From JAJKIP01 sp037200685 (GTDB lineage: Bacteria; Bacteroidota; Bacteroidia; Chitinophagales; Chitinophagaceae): a stretch of DNA of 64,000 nt. A program made the translations under genes and the position numbers. Below are positions 18,262 to 26,303 of the stretch, piece by piece. The stretch lies in contig JBBCIG010000005.1 in NCBI GenBank assembly GCA_037200685.1, positions 124,001 through 188,000 on the forward strand, written 5' to 3'. How positions within the stretch are numbered: position 1 is the first letter of the stretch; every line of letters begins with the position of its first letter. The notes beneath the pieces were generated by a model. The model searched no databases, was not told the DNA's origin, and saw only the letters and a list, made by a program, of their open reading frames with translations.

Positions 18262-21200
18262 GTGAAACAACTGTATTCATCCATAAAAAAAATTACCCCT
18301 CGTCTATTCGGCATTTCATTATTATGCCTGGTCTCTTTGCTATGCAATTCCCAGGCAGGATACACAAAAGCAGAGTATACGAATAAAAATGGCCTTCCTC
18401 AAAACCAGGTAAGGGGCACCTGCTTTGACAAAGAGGGATATCTGTGGATAGCAACTTATGGCGGCCTCAGCCGGTTTGACGGCAAAAATTTTTCAACTTT
18501 CAATATTAAAAATACACCTGCGATGCGTAATGACCGCATCGTGTATATATTTAAAGATACTGCGGGGCTGGTGCATTTTTTTGACGCTGATTATAACTTT
18601 TACAAAATAACAGGGCTTAATACTATTGTGTATGATTCATTGATGGATCAAAAAAAATATTTACTGCCAACCCAGACTGGTTTTTTCTTTTACGATAATC
18701 TGATTGATGATCCTTTACTTCCGCCGGCGCTTTTAAAAAAAGATTTAAAAAACATAAGTTTTAAATTAGCCGAATGGCTTAATGAAGATGAATGTTATAG
18801 AGAATTTGACGGTGTTTTATATTACCTTAATAACAAAAGCAAAATAATAAAGAAGCTGGGCGTATTGCCTGCAGACTTTAACTGGTGGGGGTTTGTTACA
18901 AACGGCATTTTTGTTTATTATCAACAGGGCAGATTGTCTTTTTTTAAAGATGGGATGGCCATAAAAGGTATAAATATTGCGGCTCCTGTGTTAAATCTTA
19001 TAAAGGCGGCGGCAGAAAATAATTATACTTATCATGGAGAAAACAGATCGTTTTTTATTTTACATAACAATCTTTATCAATTATCGCTGCAGAATGATAG
19101 TATAATTTCTGTAGCGATTGGAAAAAACTTACAACTCGAATCTTCTGAATTTGTAACTGCAAAGAAAGATATGGTCAATGATAACTATATCGTTGGCACT
19201 TTAACAAGCGGGCTGTTAATCATTAAGCCTGCCGGTTTTGAAACAATGATAACCAGGAAAAATAATTTTCTTGGTTATTCGCTTTATGATGTTATTTCTC
19301 TGGGAGGTGGAAATTTTTTATGCAATTATAAAAAATTTAATGTGTATGACAGCAGCAGCAGCAGTTTATTGCCTGTTGAGATACTGTCGAGATCATTATT
19401 TAAGTACAATGATGACCGTATACTCTTTATGGATAAAAACAACGCCTTGTTTATTGCCGATAAAGATTTTACCAATATAAAAAAACTGGCAGCCACAAGT
19501 GAATTTGATATCAGGTATGTTGAAAGTTTTGATCATACAATATGGACTTCCTTTAATAAAACGCTCTGGCAAGTGCTCCCTGACGCAACAGTAAAAAATA
19601 TTAAGAACTTTAATGAAGATATTTTGTATTTGTTTGAATATGATGCCAGCCATTTATGGGTACTTACCGTAAAAGGTATGTTAGAGTACAACATTATAGA
19701 CAACAGTATTTCAGCAAAACCATTATTCCCTAATTTACAGATACGCAGCATTTACCGGGCAAAAGATAATTCTATATGGCTGGGCACTTATGGCAATGGC
19801 TTATATAAATACTATGAGAAAAAGATAGTTGCGTTACCGCTTGACAGCAAGGAAGTATTATCCAACGCACATAATTTTTATGAAGATGCGAAAGGTTTTT
19901 TTTGGATACCAACCAATAACGGGCTTATTCAGTGCCTTAAATCCGATTTGGATGCTTATGTAAAAGACAGTACGCTTGTACCTTATTATTATAGATACTC
20001 TAACAGTGACGGGTTAATTACGAATGAATTTAATGGCGGCTCAAACTCGCCCTATGGTATAGATGAAAAAGGAACGCTTGTTTATCCCTCTATTAATGGG
20101 GTTGCTTTCTTTTCTCCCTTAAAAATGCATCCTGTCACCGCTTCCGGCAATATTACTATCAGTTCGGCAATGCTTGATGATAAACTTATTCCTGTTTCGG
20201 AAAAGATTACTATACCATCCGGGTTCAGCCGGCTTACTATAAATATTGGCCTTAGCTTTTTTGGCAGTGAGGAGAATTTGGTACTGGAATATAATGTTGA
20301 AGGTTTAAATACAGAATGGTACCAGGTGCCTGCCAACAGGCAGATAGTATTAAACAGGTTGCCGACCGGGGAATATAAATTATTAATAAGAAAGCGTAAT
20401 GGATTTGGCGTTAATAATTATCAATATGAGCAATTCGATTTTACCGTGCAGCCTCATTTTTATGAGACCCGTTGGTTCAATATCGCCATGGTCGGTGTCA
20501 TCATCGGTATTGTAGGGCTTTTCTTCTACCTGAAAAATCGTTCAGTAATAAAAGGTAAAAAAACACTCGAAAAACAAGTGCGGCAACGGACAACGGAACT
20601 CGATAATATGGTTTTGCAATTGAATACTACAATGGAGGAGCTATACAGTTCCGAACAAAAATTATTTGATTCCAATAAAGTGAAGGACAAAGCGATATCC
20701 ATCATCTTGCATGATATTAAAGCTCCCGTACGGTACCTGAGCATGGCCGCCGGCAGTATGCACAGCAGTGTATTCAACCTTAGCCGCAATGAAATGAAAA
20801 CCTTATCAGCCAGCTTCGCGGAGTCGGCGCAGAACGTGAATATGTTTGTGGAAGAGCTGCTCGAATGGCTGCTGATAGAGCGGAAAGAATTTTCCGCTAG
20901 CTATTCTAACTTTCTTATTTACGACCTGATGAAAGAAATCGGCGACTTATACAAAGGGGTCGCCTTTGCGAATAATAACACGATCACGATTGTGCCGGTG
21001 TCAAAAAATATTAACGTGACCGCTGATTATAAAATACTACAACTCATTATACGCAACCTTTTAGATAATGCATTAAAACATACCAGCAATGGCCAAATCA
21101 CTTTATCGGCGGAACAACCAGGCGATAATAACACACACATCACTATAAAAGATACGGGAAAAGGTATAAGCAAAGCGGAACTCGAATCTATTAAGAATGA

Positions 21201-21357
21201 TACCTTAAATACTGATATCAAAGGCACAAGCGGGCTGGGCTATGGCCTTGTGAAAAGTTTTTTAAAGCTTATAAATGGCACTTTGTCCATTGAAAGTAAA
21301 CAAGGCAAAGGCACTGAAGTAACAATCGTCTTCCCCCTGTTATCAAATGACATATAA
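18262..21357 (+). CDS. Propeller-type sensor histidine kinase (Reg_prop / Y_Y_Y / HisKA / HATPase)
   Basis: A 1031-residue membrane sensor starting at GTG. A signal peptide (about 1-30) is followed by a periplasmic two-component-regulator propeller built of repeats such as GYLWIATYGGLSRFDG and NSIWLGTYGNGLYKY, and a Y_Y_Y domain at about 660-730. One transmembrane helix is at about 739-759, then a dimerisation helix with the phospho-accepting His817 (LHDIKAPVRY) and an ATPase domain with NLLDNALKHT, DTGKGIS and GTSGLGYGLV. There is no receiver or AraC output, so it must signal through a separate regulator, most likely the LuxR-type protein upstream. In related systems the propeller senses glycans or other surface signals; the ligand here is unknown. 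Confidence 0.95.
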   Translation: MKQLYSSIKKITPRLFGISLLCLVSLLCNSQAGYTKAEYTNKNGLPQNQVRGTCFDKEGYLWIATYGGLSRFDGKNFSTFNIKNTPAMRNDRIVYIFKDTAGLVHFFDADYNFYKITGLNTIVYDSLMDQKKYLLPTQTGFFFYDNLIDDPLLPPALLKKDLKNISFKLAEWLNEDECYREFDGVLYYLNNKSKIIKKLGVLPADFNWWGFVTNGIFVYYQQGRLSFFKDGMAIKGINIAAPVLNLIKAAAENNYTYHGENRSFFILHNNLYQLSLQNDSIISVAIGKNLQLESSEFVTAKKDMVNDNYIVGTLTSGLLIIKPAGFETMITRKNNFLGYSLYDVISLGGGNFLCNYKKFNVYDSSSSSLLPVEILSRSLFKYNDDRILFMDKNNALFIADKDFTNIKKLAATSEFDIRYVESFDHTIWTSFNKTLWQVLPDATVKNIKNFNEDILYLFEYDASHLWVLTVKGMLEYNIIDNSISAKPLFPNLQIRSIYRAKDNSIWLGTYGNGLYKYYEKKIVALPLDSKEVLSNAHNFYEDAKGFFWIPTNNGLIQCLKSDLDAYVKDSTLVPYYYRYSNSDGLITNEFNGGSNSPYGIDEKGTLVYPSINGVAFFSPLKMHPVTASGNITISSAMLDDKLIPVSEKITIPSGFSRLTINIGLSFFGSEENLVLEYNVEGLNTEWYQVPANRQIVLNRLPTGEYKLLIRKRNGFGVNNYQYEQFDFTVQPHFYETRWFNIAMVGVIIGIVGLFFYLKNRSVIKGKKTLEKQVRQRTTELDNMVLQLNTTMEELYSSEQKLFDSNKVKDKAISIILHDIKAPVRYLSMAAGSMHSSVFNLSRNEMKTLSASFAESAQNVNMFVEELLEWLLIERKEFSASYSNFLIYDLMKEIGDLYKGVAFANNNTITIVPVSKNINVTADYKILQLIIRNLLDNALKHTSNGQITLSAEQPGDNNTHITIKDTGKGISKAELESIKNDTLNTDIKGTSGLGYGLVKSFLKLINGTLSIESKQGKGTEVTIVFPLLSNDI

Positions 21358-21411
21358 AAGCGAGATTATTAGCTCCACTCTTTTTTTAAGCATTTTATAC
21401 ACATCCTGGTT

Positions 21412-21490
21412 GTAATATCTAAAAGAAACTCTACTATTTTTCGATTGTTATCTATAGTATATCTGCTCCGCTTGTTGTTGTTTTACAGCT
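21412..21490 (+). promoter_or_regulatory. Element A, copy 0 (degenerate palindrome)
   Basis: AAAAGAAACTCTACTATTTT, then TCGATTGTTATCTATAG and the tail CTTGTTGTTGTTTTACAG. The palindrome half is worn but the T-rich, TATCTA and tail parts match the other copies. It is not followed by a large gene but by two terminators and a tiny reading frame, after which a second copy drives the 22036 gene. Confidence 0.55.
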
Positions 21491-21579
21491 TCTGTGAAGT
21501 TTAGAAATATATTTCAATTGTTTATGCAATGAAAAGACTGGCGCCCTTTATAAACTTATTTAGGGAAGTATAGCCAGAT

Positions 21580-21616
21580 AGCCGGGGAGGTGTGGGGGCC
21601 GAACCGGCTTTTTTAT
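21580..21616 (+). terminator. Hairpin plus T-run in leader
   Basis: AGCCGG (21580) pairs with CCGGCT (21604), 18-nt loop, followed by a T-run. It lies about 95 nt after element A copy 0. It could end a short leader RNA or the sensor kinase transcript. Confidence 0.6.
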
Positions 21617-21650
21617 TATTTGATGTGATTTATTATATAAAGGAGAATCA

Positions 21651-21743
21651 ATGATTCAGCGTTCCATTAAAACAATGGAGCGTTTTTTTTTGAATACTAT
21701 TAACAGCAAAGACCTGCTACATCATCAGTCTTTTTATAAATAA
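21651..21743 (+). CDS. Possible 30-residue leader peptide
   Basis: ATG with a near-perfect Shine-Dalgarno (AAAGGAG at 21639-21645, 5-nt spacing), unusual for this phylum. The frame reads MIQRSIKTMERFFLN... to TAA at 21741. It translates straight through the terminator hairpin at 21660-21691, so ribosome position could affect that terminator. No homologue recognised; it may be chance. Confidence 0.3.
   Translation: MIQRSIKTMERFFLNTINSKDLLHHQSFYK
21660..21691 (+). terminator. Intrinsic terminator
   Basis: CGTTCCATT pairs with AATGGAGCG (one G-T pair) across AAAAC, followed by a run of nine or more T. It lies before element A copy 1 and insulates the 22036 unit. Confidence 0.8.
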
Positions 21744-21817
21744 TAAATAGAGAGAATTCTATTTTTTTTGGATTATTATCCAGTATGTTTTAGGTATTCA
21801 TATTATTCCTTTACATC
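21741..21817 (+). promoter_or_regulatory. Element A, copy 1
   Basis: AATAGAGAGAATTCTAT, then TTTTTTTTGGATTATTATCC, then AGGTATTCATATTATTCC and TTTACATC. The last ~25 nt are nearly identical to copies at 29911 and 59802. It ends about 220 bp before the 22036 start. The rest of the 678-bp gap between 21357 and 22036 holds copy 0, two terminators and the tiny frame above. Confidence 0.75.
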
Positions 21818-22035
21818 TGCATATTCGAACCACATTAATTTTTTCGATTTGCTTTTTAACCTTGTCGCAATGTCTACCTATCCAGGAGCCTCCCTTCATT
21901 TAACTATCGTTTATCGACATGCATTCACAAATAGTGAATACAGCAGAAATTAAAAAGTATAAAAGTGGTGAAGCGATAAGATAAATTATGATTTAATAAA
22001 ACAATTTAGCCCTACCAAGTTAAAACCTGTCCTTT

Positions 22036-24672
22036 ATGAAAAAACAATTACTACTATTTTTTACTTTCAGTTTGTTACTTTCAGCATTTAGCGTAAATGC
22101 CCAAACCTGCTCACCCGACCCCAACGGCTGCACCGATTACAGCAATGCTTTTTTAAACAGCACTACGGCTGCCACGCTGGAGTATGATAATGTAGTATCC
22201 ATGTTTCACAGCAGCGGCGTACGTAGTAATGATGGTACCTGGATGGTTTGGGGAGAAGGTATAGCAAGTGATGGCGTAAGCAATATCTTAATTCCACAAG
22301 CCATTAACAGTACCAATTACCCGGGGCTTACCGGCACTGTATTAAAATTTACCGCCGGCAGTTTCCAATCAAATAGCGGGCAAAACATAGTATTAACTAC
22401 TACAGGCCTGTTTGTATGGGGCACTACAGGCACGGTACTAAGCAGTTCACTTGTTGCTACCACCGCATTCCAGCCATTAACAGTAAATGGCAATGCTACT
22501 GGCCTTCCTGCAGGTGTTAGCCCATCGCAGGTAAAAATGATATTTGCAACATATCAAACACTTGCTATAGTTACCTGCGGCGGTGCAGGCTATGTCCTTG
22601 CACAAAACCCATTTTTCCAGGGAGACGGGTCTGCCGGAAATTCTCTTATCTGGCACCAGGTTTTAAATACTTCCTCTGTGGCTGTAACCGGCATTGTAGC
22701 CATCCGCGGATGTGGTAATGCCTTAATGCTTCTTACCAGCGGTGGCGCTGTTCGTACCTGGGGCCGGCGAATATATCTTGGGAATGGAACAGCCGTCTCA
22801 AGCGGTACCAGGTCAGTTGCAATGACGCTACCCGCCGGTGTTACCATTAAAATGATTGGTTGTACGGGTAGTTATTCTCAACCAACTGTTGCCTATTATT
22901 TGTTGGCTACCAATGGCAACCTGTATTGTATGGGCGATAACGGCGATTTACAATTGGGTGATTTTACTACTACTGCCCGGACAGGCTGGGCGCAGCCCTT
23001 GCTATCCGCAGGGGGCAGCACTATTCCAAATATAGCATGGATAGCTCCCAACGGGCATGATGGCGGCAGTAGCGGTACTATTAATAACTCCATTAATGTG
23101 CTTACTACTAACGGTACTCTGTATGCCTGGGGTGATGATGATGCCCAAATGTTGGGCGGACCCGTCGGCAATGCACCTATGAATCCTACTGCACAGCCGG
23201 GCGGACTCCTGGCTACAGACCAGGTCATAGCTGTGTCAACAGGGGGGCATTTTAGCATGATATGGAAAAAATGCACCAGCAATTTTGCCTTTGCAGGGCA
23301 TAGAACAAATGGTAGTGCTGCCAGTGGCAGTGCTGCAGGCGCTGTTATTGGGACTTATGATTTTTCATCAACGTTAAACACTTTTTCTATATGTACTGAA
23401 CCAATAATACCAACATTAACCGCCAGTACAAGCAGCATTTGCCAGGGCTCTGCTACTGTACTTACACCCGGCCCGGCAGGCGGCACGTTTAGTGTGCTTA
23501 GCGCAAATGCAACCATGGCGGGAAATACGGCTACAATTACTGCCGTTGATACGGTGCAAATACAATATACTTATACACCCAGCGGTTGCGCCGTGGTAGA
23601 TACACTTTACCAGTACGATTATGGCAATCTTACCACAGCCACATGGCCCATTGCCAATGCATCTGCATTGGCAACCAATGCAGCCTGGTTGGGTAACATT
23701 TCACCAAATACAGATTGCGGCACCAATACATCAGATGCTGCAGATGGATTTACTATTGCCAATGCCATTAGTGGCGGCGGCACACAGGCAAGCCCGTGGA
23801 TATTACGTGGCGCTAATAATTATACATTCCAGGTAACAGTTAATGGCAGTGGCACAGCCAAACCGGTTTACTGGGCGGTATGGTATGATGTAAACAGCAA
23901 TGGAAATTTTACCGATGCAGAGGATTTTTTTCAAACAGGAAATATCAATCACGGCAGTCCTGTCAATACTTCTTTTAGTGTTACTGTACCAACAACGGGT
24001 ACAGCGGCAGGCGCCAGCGCCGGAAAAATAAGAATAATAGGCGCTGCAACCAATCCAACATTTGCGAAAGCTATGAACGGCACAGGAAGTTTTGTAAATG
24101 GTGAAGTAGAGGATTATTATGTAAGTTATCCCATCCTGTTACCGTTAACACTTACAAATTTTACTGCAAGCAAACAAATCAATCATTCATTATTAAACTG
24201 GCAAACTGCCAGTGAGCAAAACACAAAAGATTTTATAATAGAAAGAAGTGCTAACGGGAACAACTATGTTTCCCTTGGTACAATAGCAGCCGCAGGCAAC
24301 AGCACTTCAACCCGCAATTATTTTTTTACAGATAACAATCCCATCAGCGGCGCTAATTACTACCGCTTAAAAATGGTTGATATAGATGGCCATTTTAAAT
24401 ACAGTGATATACGGGTATTGAATTTTGGTAACGATGTAAACAATATCATTCTCACTTATCCCAATCCTGCAAAAGACAAACTAACGGTAACAGGTATCGA
24501 AGCAGGTATGCAGTTAAGATTGATGAACAATGTTGGGCAGCAGTTGACAAATATTTTATCAACCGGAAACACCATGCAGGTAGATGTAAGCAAATATGCA
24601 TCGGGCATTTACATCTTACAAATAGTAAGTAAAGATGAAGTGGTGAAGAATGTTAAGATAATTAAGAATTAA
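22036..24672 (+). CDS. RCC1-like propeller / GEVED / T9SS-sorted secreted protein
   Basis: An 878-residue T9SS cargo. Signal peptide 1-23 (ending VNAQ), then an RCC1-like seven-bladed propeller region (about 50-420, with repeats of the type LTTNGTLYAWGDDD and WMVWGEG), an Ig-like strand set (about 440-530), a GEVED domain (about 581-697, WAVWYDVNSNGNFTDAED ... GEVEDYYVSY), an FN3-like module (about 700-795) and a type A sorting domain (about 800-878, LTYPNPAKDKLTVTG). It is expected on the cell surface or released after outer-membrane passage. The ligand is unknown. It is a close paralogue of the gene at 26304, and element A lies upstream. Confidence 0.92.
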   Translation: MKKQLLLFFTFSLLLSAFSVNAQTCSPDPNGCTDYSNAFLNSTTAATLEYDNVVSMFHSSGVRSNDGTWMVWGEGIASDGVSNILIPQAINSTNYPGLTGTVLKFTAGSFQSNSGQNIVLTTTGLFVWGTTGTVLSSSLVATTAFQPLTVNGNATGLPAGVSPSQVKMIFATYQTLAIVTCGGAGYVLAQNPFFQGDGSAGNSLIWHQVLNTSSVAVTGIVAIRGCGNALMLLTSGGAVRTWGRRIYLGNGTAVSSGTRSVAMTLPAGVTIKMIGCTGSYSQPTVAYYLLATNGNLYCMGDNGDLQLGDFTTTARTGWAQPLLSAGGSTIPNIAWIAPNGHDGGSSGTINNSINVLTTNGTLYAWGDDDAQMLGGPVGNAPMNPTAQPGGLLATDQVIAVSTGGHFSMIWKKCTSNFAFAGHRTNGSAASGSAAGAVIGTYDFSSTLNTFSICTEPIIPTLTASTSSICQGSATVLTPGPAGGTFSVLSANATMAGNTATITAVDTVQIQYTYTPSGCAVVDTLYQYDYGNLTTATWPIANASALATNAAWLGNISPNTDCGTNTSDAADGFTIANAISGGGTQASPWILRGANNYTFQVTVNGSGTAKPVYWAVWYDVNSNGNFTDAEDFFQTGNINHGSPVNTSFSVTVPTTGTAAGASAGKIRIIGAATNPTFAKAMNGTGSFVNGEVEDYYVSYPILLPLTLTNFTASKQINHSLLNWQTASEQNTKDFIIERSANGNNYVSLGTIAAAGNSTSTRNYFFTDNNPISGANYYRLKMVDIDGHFKYSDIRVLNFGNDVNNIILTYPNPAKDKLTVTGIEAGMQLRLMNNVGQQLTNILSTGNTMQVDVSKYASGIYILQIVSKDEVVKNVKIIKN

Positions 24673-24850
24673 GAATTAAAAATTAGGAATTAAGAATTGT
24701 GTCCAATAGTTATAGAACACTTTAAATAATCAGAGTCTCAAAGCCCCTCTTCTGATGGAGAAGGGTTGGGGTGAGGTTAATTGCGAATGTATAAAAGAGT
24801 TCAAAATAATTCAGAGTCTGAAGTCCTCGCCAGCCGGCGGGGACTTAGGG
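24672..24850. repeat. Repeat island R1 upstream of ORF6N gene
   Basis: Three repeat types in a row: A/T-rich iterations of TTAAGAATTAAAAATTAGG (24665-24700); AACACTTTAAATAATCAG, then GTCTCAAAGCCCCTCTTC, GGAGAAGGG and TTGGGGTGAGGTT (about 24716-24778); and a partial copy with a hairpin AAGTCCTCGCC/GGCGGGGACTT (about 24820-24847). The middle one recurs at 25502 on the far side of the ORF6N gene. Confidence 0.75.
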
Positions 24851-24865
24851 CTAAATATTAAGAAC

Positions 24866-25462
24866 ATGCAAATACTGCAAAGCATACAAAACAGGATTTA
24901 CGAAATACGTGGCGAGCGGGTAATGCTTGACAGTGATTTGGCAGCATTATATGAAGTGGAGACGAAACGTTTGACCGAGACTGTAAAACGTAACATAAAA
25001 CGATTCCCCAAAGATTTCATGTTTCAGCTTACTAAAGAAGAATTTGAGGGTCTGCGGTCACAAATTGTGACCGCAGACACGGAAAATTCTTTAAAGTCAC
25101 AAATTGCGACCTTAAATGAAAAAACTTCTTTGAGGTCGCAATTTGCGACCTCAAAGGGGAAGGGTGGAAATAGGTATTTACCCTACGCCTTCACCGAACA
25201 GGGTGTAGCCATGCTTAGCGGCATATTAAATTCTGATAAAGCAATCAGCATGAATATTTCCATCATGAGGGCTTTTGTAGAAACCAGGAAAATCATGTTC
25301 CGGCAAAATGACCTTAAAGAACAAATGAAAGAAATAAAGGAACGGCTGGGAGAGCATGATGTACAACTGAATAGTATATATGATGCAATAGAAAATCTGT
25401 TAGACGAAAAAGCAGCGCAAAGAAAATGGGATGACAGGGAAAGAATAGGATTTAAAAAATAA
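24866..25462 (+). CDS. ORF6N/KilA-N-type DNA-binding domain protein
   Basis: A 198-residue protein of the phage-like ORF6N family common in Bacteroidota. The start is taken at MQILQSIQNRIYEIRGERV (24866), the usual beginning of the family; the 37 codons upstream are repeat DNA. Family segments are RVMLDSDLAALYEVETKRL, KRNIKRFPKDFMFQLTKEEF and YLPYAFTEQGVAMLSGIL, then a coiled-coil-like helix (about 130-190). The middle is expanded: three 13-residue units (LRSQIVT.., LKSQIAT.., LRSQFAT..) where a typical member has one. The family is presumed to bind DNA; its biological role is unproven. It lies between direct repeats, inside a gap between two RCC1/T9SS paralogues. Confidence 0.9.
   Translation: MQILQSIQNRIYEIRGERVMLDSDLAALYEVETKRLTETVKRNIKRFPKDFMFQLTKEEFEGLRSQIVTADTENSLKSQIATLNEKTSLRSQFATSKGKGGNRYLPYAFTEQGVAMLSGILNSDKAISMNISIMRAFVETRKIMFRQNDLKEQMKEIKERLGEHDVQLNSIYDAIENLLDEKAAQRKWDDRERIGFKK
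25050..25156. repeat. Three in-gene palindromes at 39-nt spacing
   Basis: Palindrome 1 (25050-25078) has perfect 14-nt arms around one base (GTCTGCGGTCACAA/TTGTGACCGCAGAC). Palindrome 2 (25090-25116) is imperfect, with two mismatches. Palindrome 3 (25128-25156) is again perfect (CTTTGAGGTCGCAA/TTGCGACCTCAAAG). Centres are at 25064, 25103 and 25142. They encode the SQIVT/SQIAT/SQFAT units of the ORF6N protein. Confidence 0.9.
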
Positions 25463-25501
25463 AGAGGAAAGGTATTGATAGTTGATAATTGTGAAGAATA
25501 A

Positions 25502-25588
25502 AAACACTTTAAATAATCAGGGTCTCAAAGCCCCTCTCCTTAAGGAGAGAGCCTGTCCCGATTTTTCGGGAGGTTGGGGTGAGGTCTA
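25502..25588. repeat. Repeat R2, direct copy of R1 downstream of ORF6N gene
   Basis: AACACTTTAAATAATCAG, GTCTCAAAGCCCCTCTCC, TTAAGGAGAG, then an inserted hairpin CCCGATTTTTCGGG and GGTTGGGGTGAGGTC. It matches R1 (24716-24778) except for the inner hairpin. Together they bracket the ORF6N gene as ~60-85-bp direct repeats. Confidence 0.8.
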
Positions 25589-25602
25589 AAAACAAACTCA
25601 TA

Positions 25603-26274
25603 GTGAAATACAAATTATTTTTATGCTGTTTTTTATTTATGCCGCCGGCAATATTTTCTGCCCGGGCATGCCGTGTACAGCAAAGAGAAATTAAGGCAGC
25701 ATTTGGCACAGCGCTGCACATTGCCTGTATGCCTGCGCTACATAATGCCGTAACCTGGCAGCTATACAGCGCTGTCGGAAAAAAAATGCTTCAAGGCAAC
25801 GGTACGCAGATTGATTACACATTCAACATCCCGGGTAAATATTTTGCGGTTTTCAACCAGCCGCTTCCAGAAAAAATAAACCCCAATGAAGATGATGATA
25901 ACCTGCAGGCCAGCGACACTTCCTTCATAGAAATATTTTCCACTCAAATGTTATTTGATTTCAGCCGGCTAAGTTTATCAGGCATAATAAAAAAAGGAAA
26001 ACCGGCAAACAACATCATTATCAGGGTGCCGGTACAGGTACATATATACAATGCTGCCGCAATAGTCTATGCCCCGGACACAGTACGCACAGCAGGCGTA
26101 GGAACAAACATAACAGCAACCATTGTTCAAAAAAATATAAAGCTGAAAAACGGCATCAACTGGTTAACGTATAAGTTAAGCGGTACTGCCCGGGAAGAAG
26201 CATACATCATGTTTGATTTTAAAGATATAAATAAACAGGTTCAGTCATATTCATTATTAACAAAAGTGAAATAA
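25603..26274 (+). CDS. Exported protein of unknown function
   Basis: A 223-residue protein. The start is taken at GTG 25603, giving a signal peptide (KYKLFLCCFLFMPPAIFSARA); another GTG at 25579 is inside repeat R2 and less likely. The mature part looks like two beta-rich domains: a PKD-like stretch (VTWQLYSAVGKKML, TFNIPGKYFAVF) and a second region (about 120-220, ending FDFKDINKQVQSYSLLTKV). No sorting domain is present. I do not recognise the family. It lies 29 bp before the 26304 gene and probably shares its transcript. Confidence 0.65.
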   Translation: MKYKLFLCCFLFMPPAIFSARACRVQQREIKAAFGTALHIACMPALHNAVTWQLYSAVGKKMLQGNGTQIDYTFNIPGKYFAVFNQPLPEKINPNEDDDNLQASDTSFIEIFSTQMLFDFSRLSLSGIIKKGKPANNIIIRVPVQVHIYNAAAIVYAPDTVRTAGVGTNITATIVQKNIKLKNGINWLTYKLSGTAREEAYIMFDFKDINKQVQSYSLLTKVK

Positions 26275-26303
26275 AAAACATCCAGCATATTAAAATCTTT
26301 TTT

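Noticed and set aside
24672..24850. Possible CRISPR-like array because of short repeats
   Set aside because: Repeats are few, unequal and palindromic with no regular spacers, and no cas gene is in the window.
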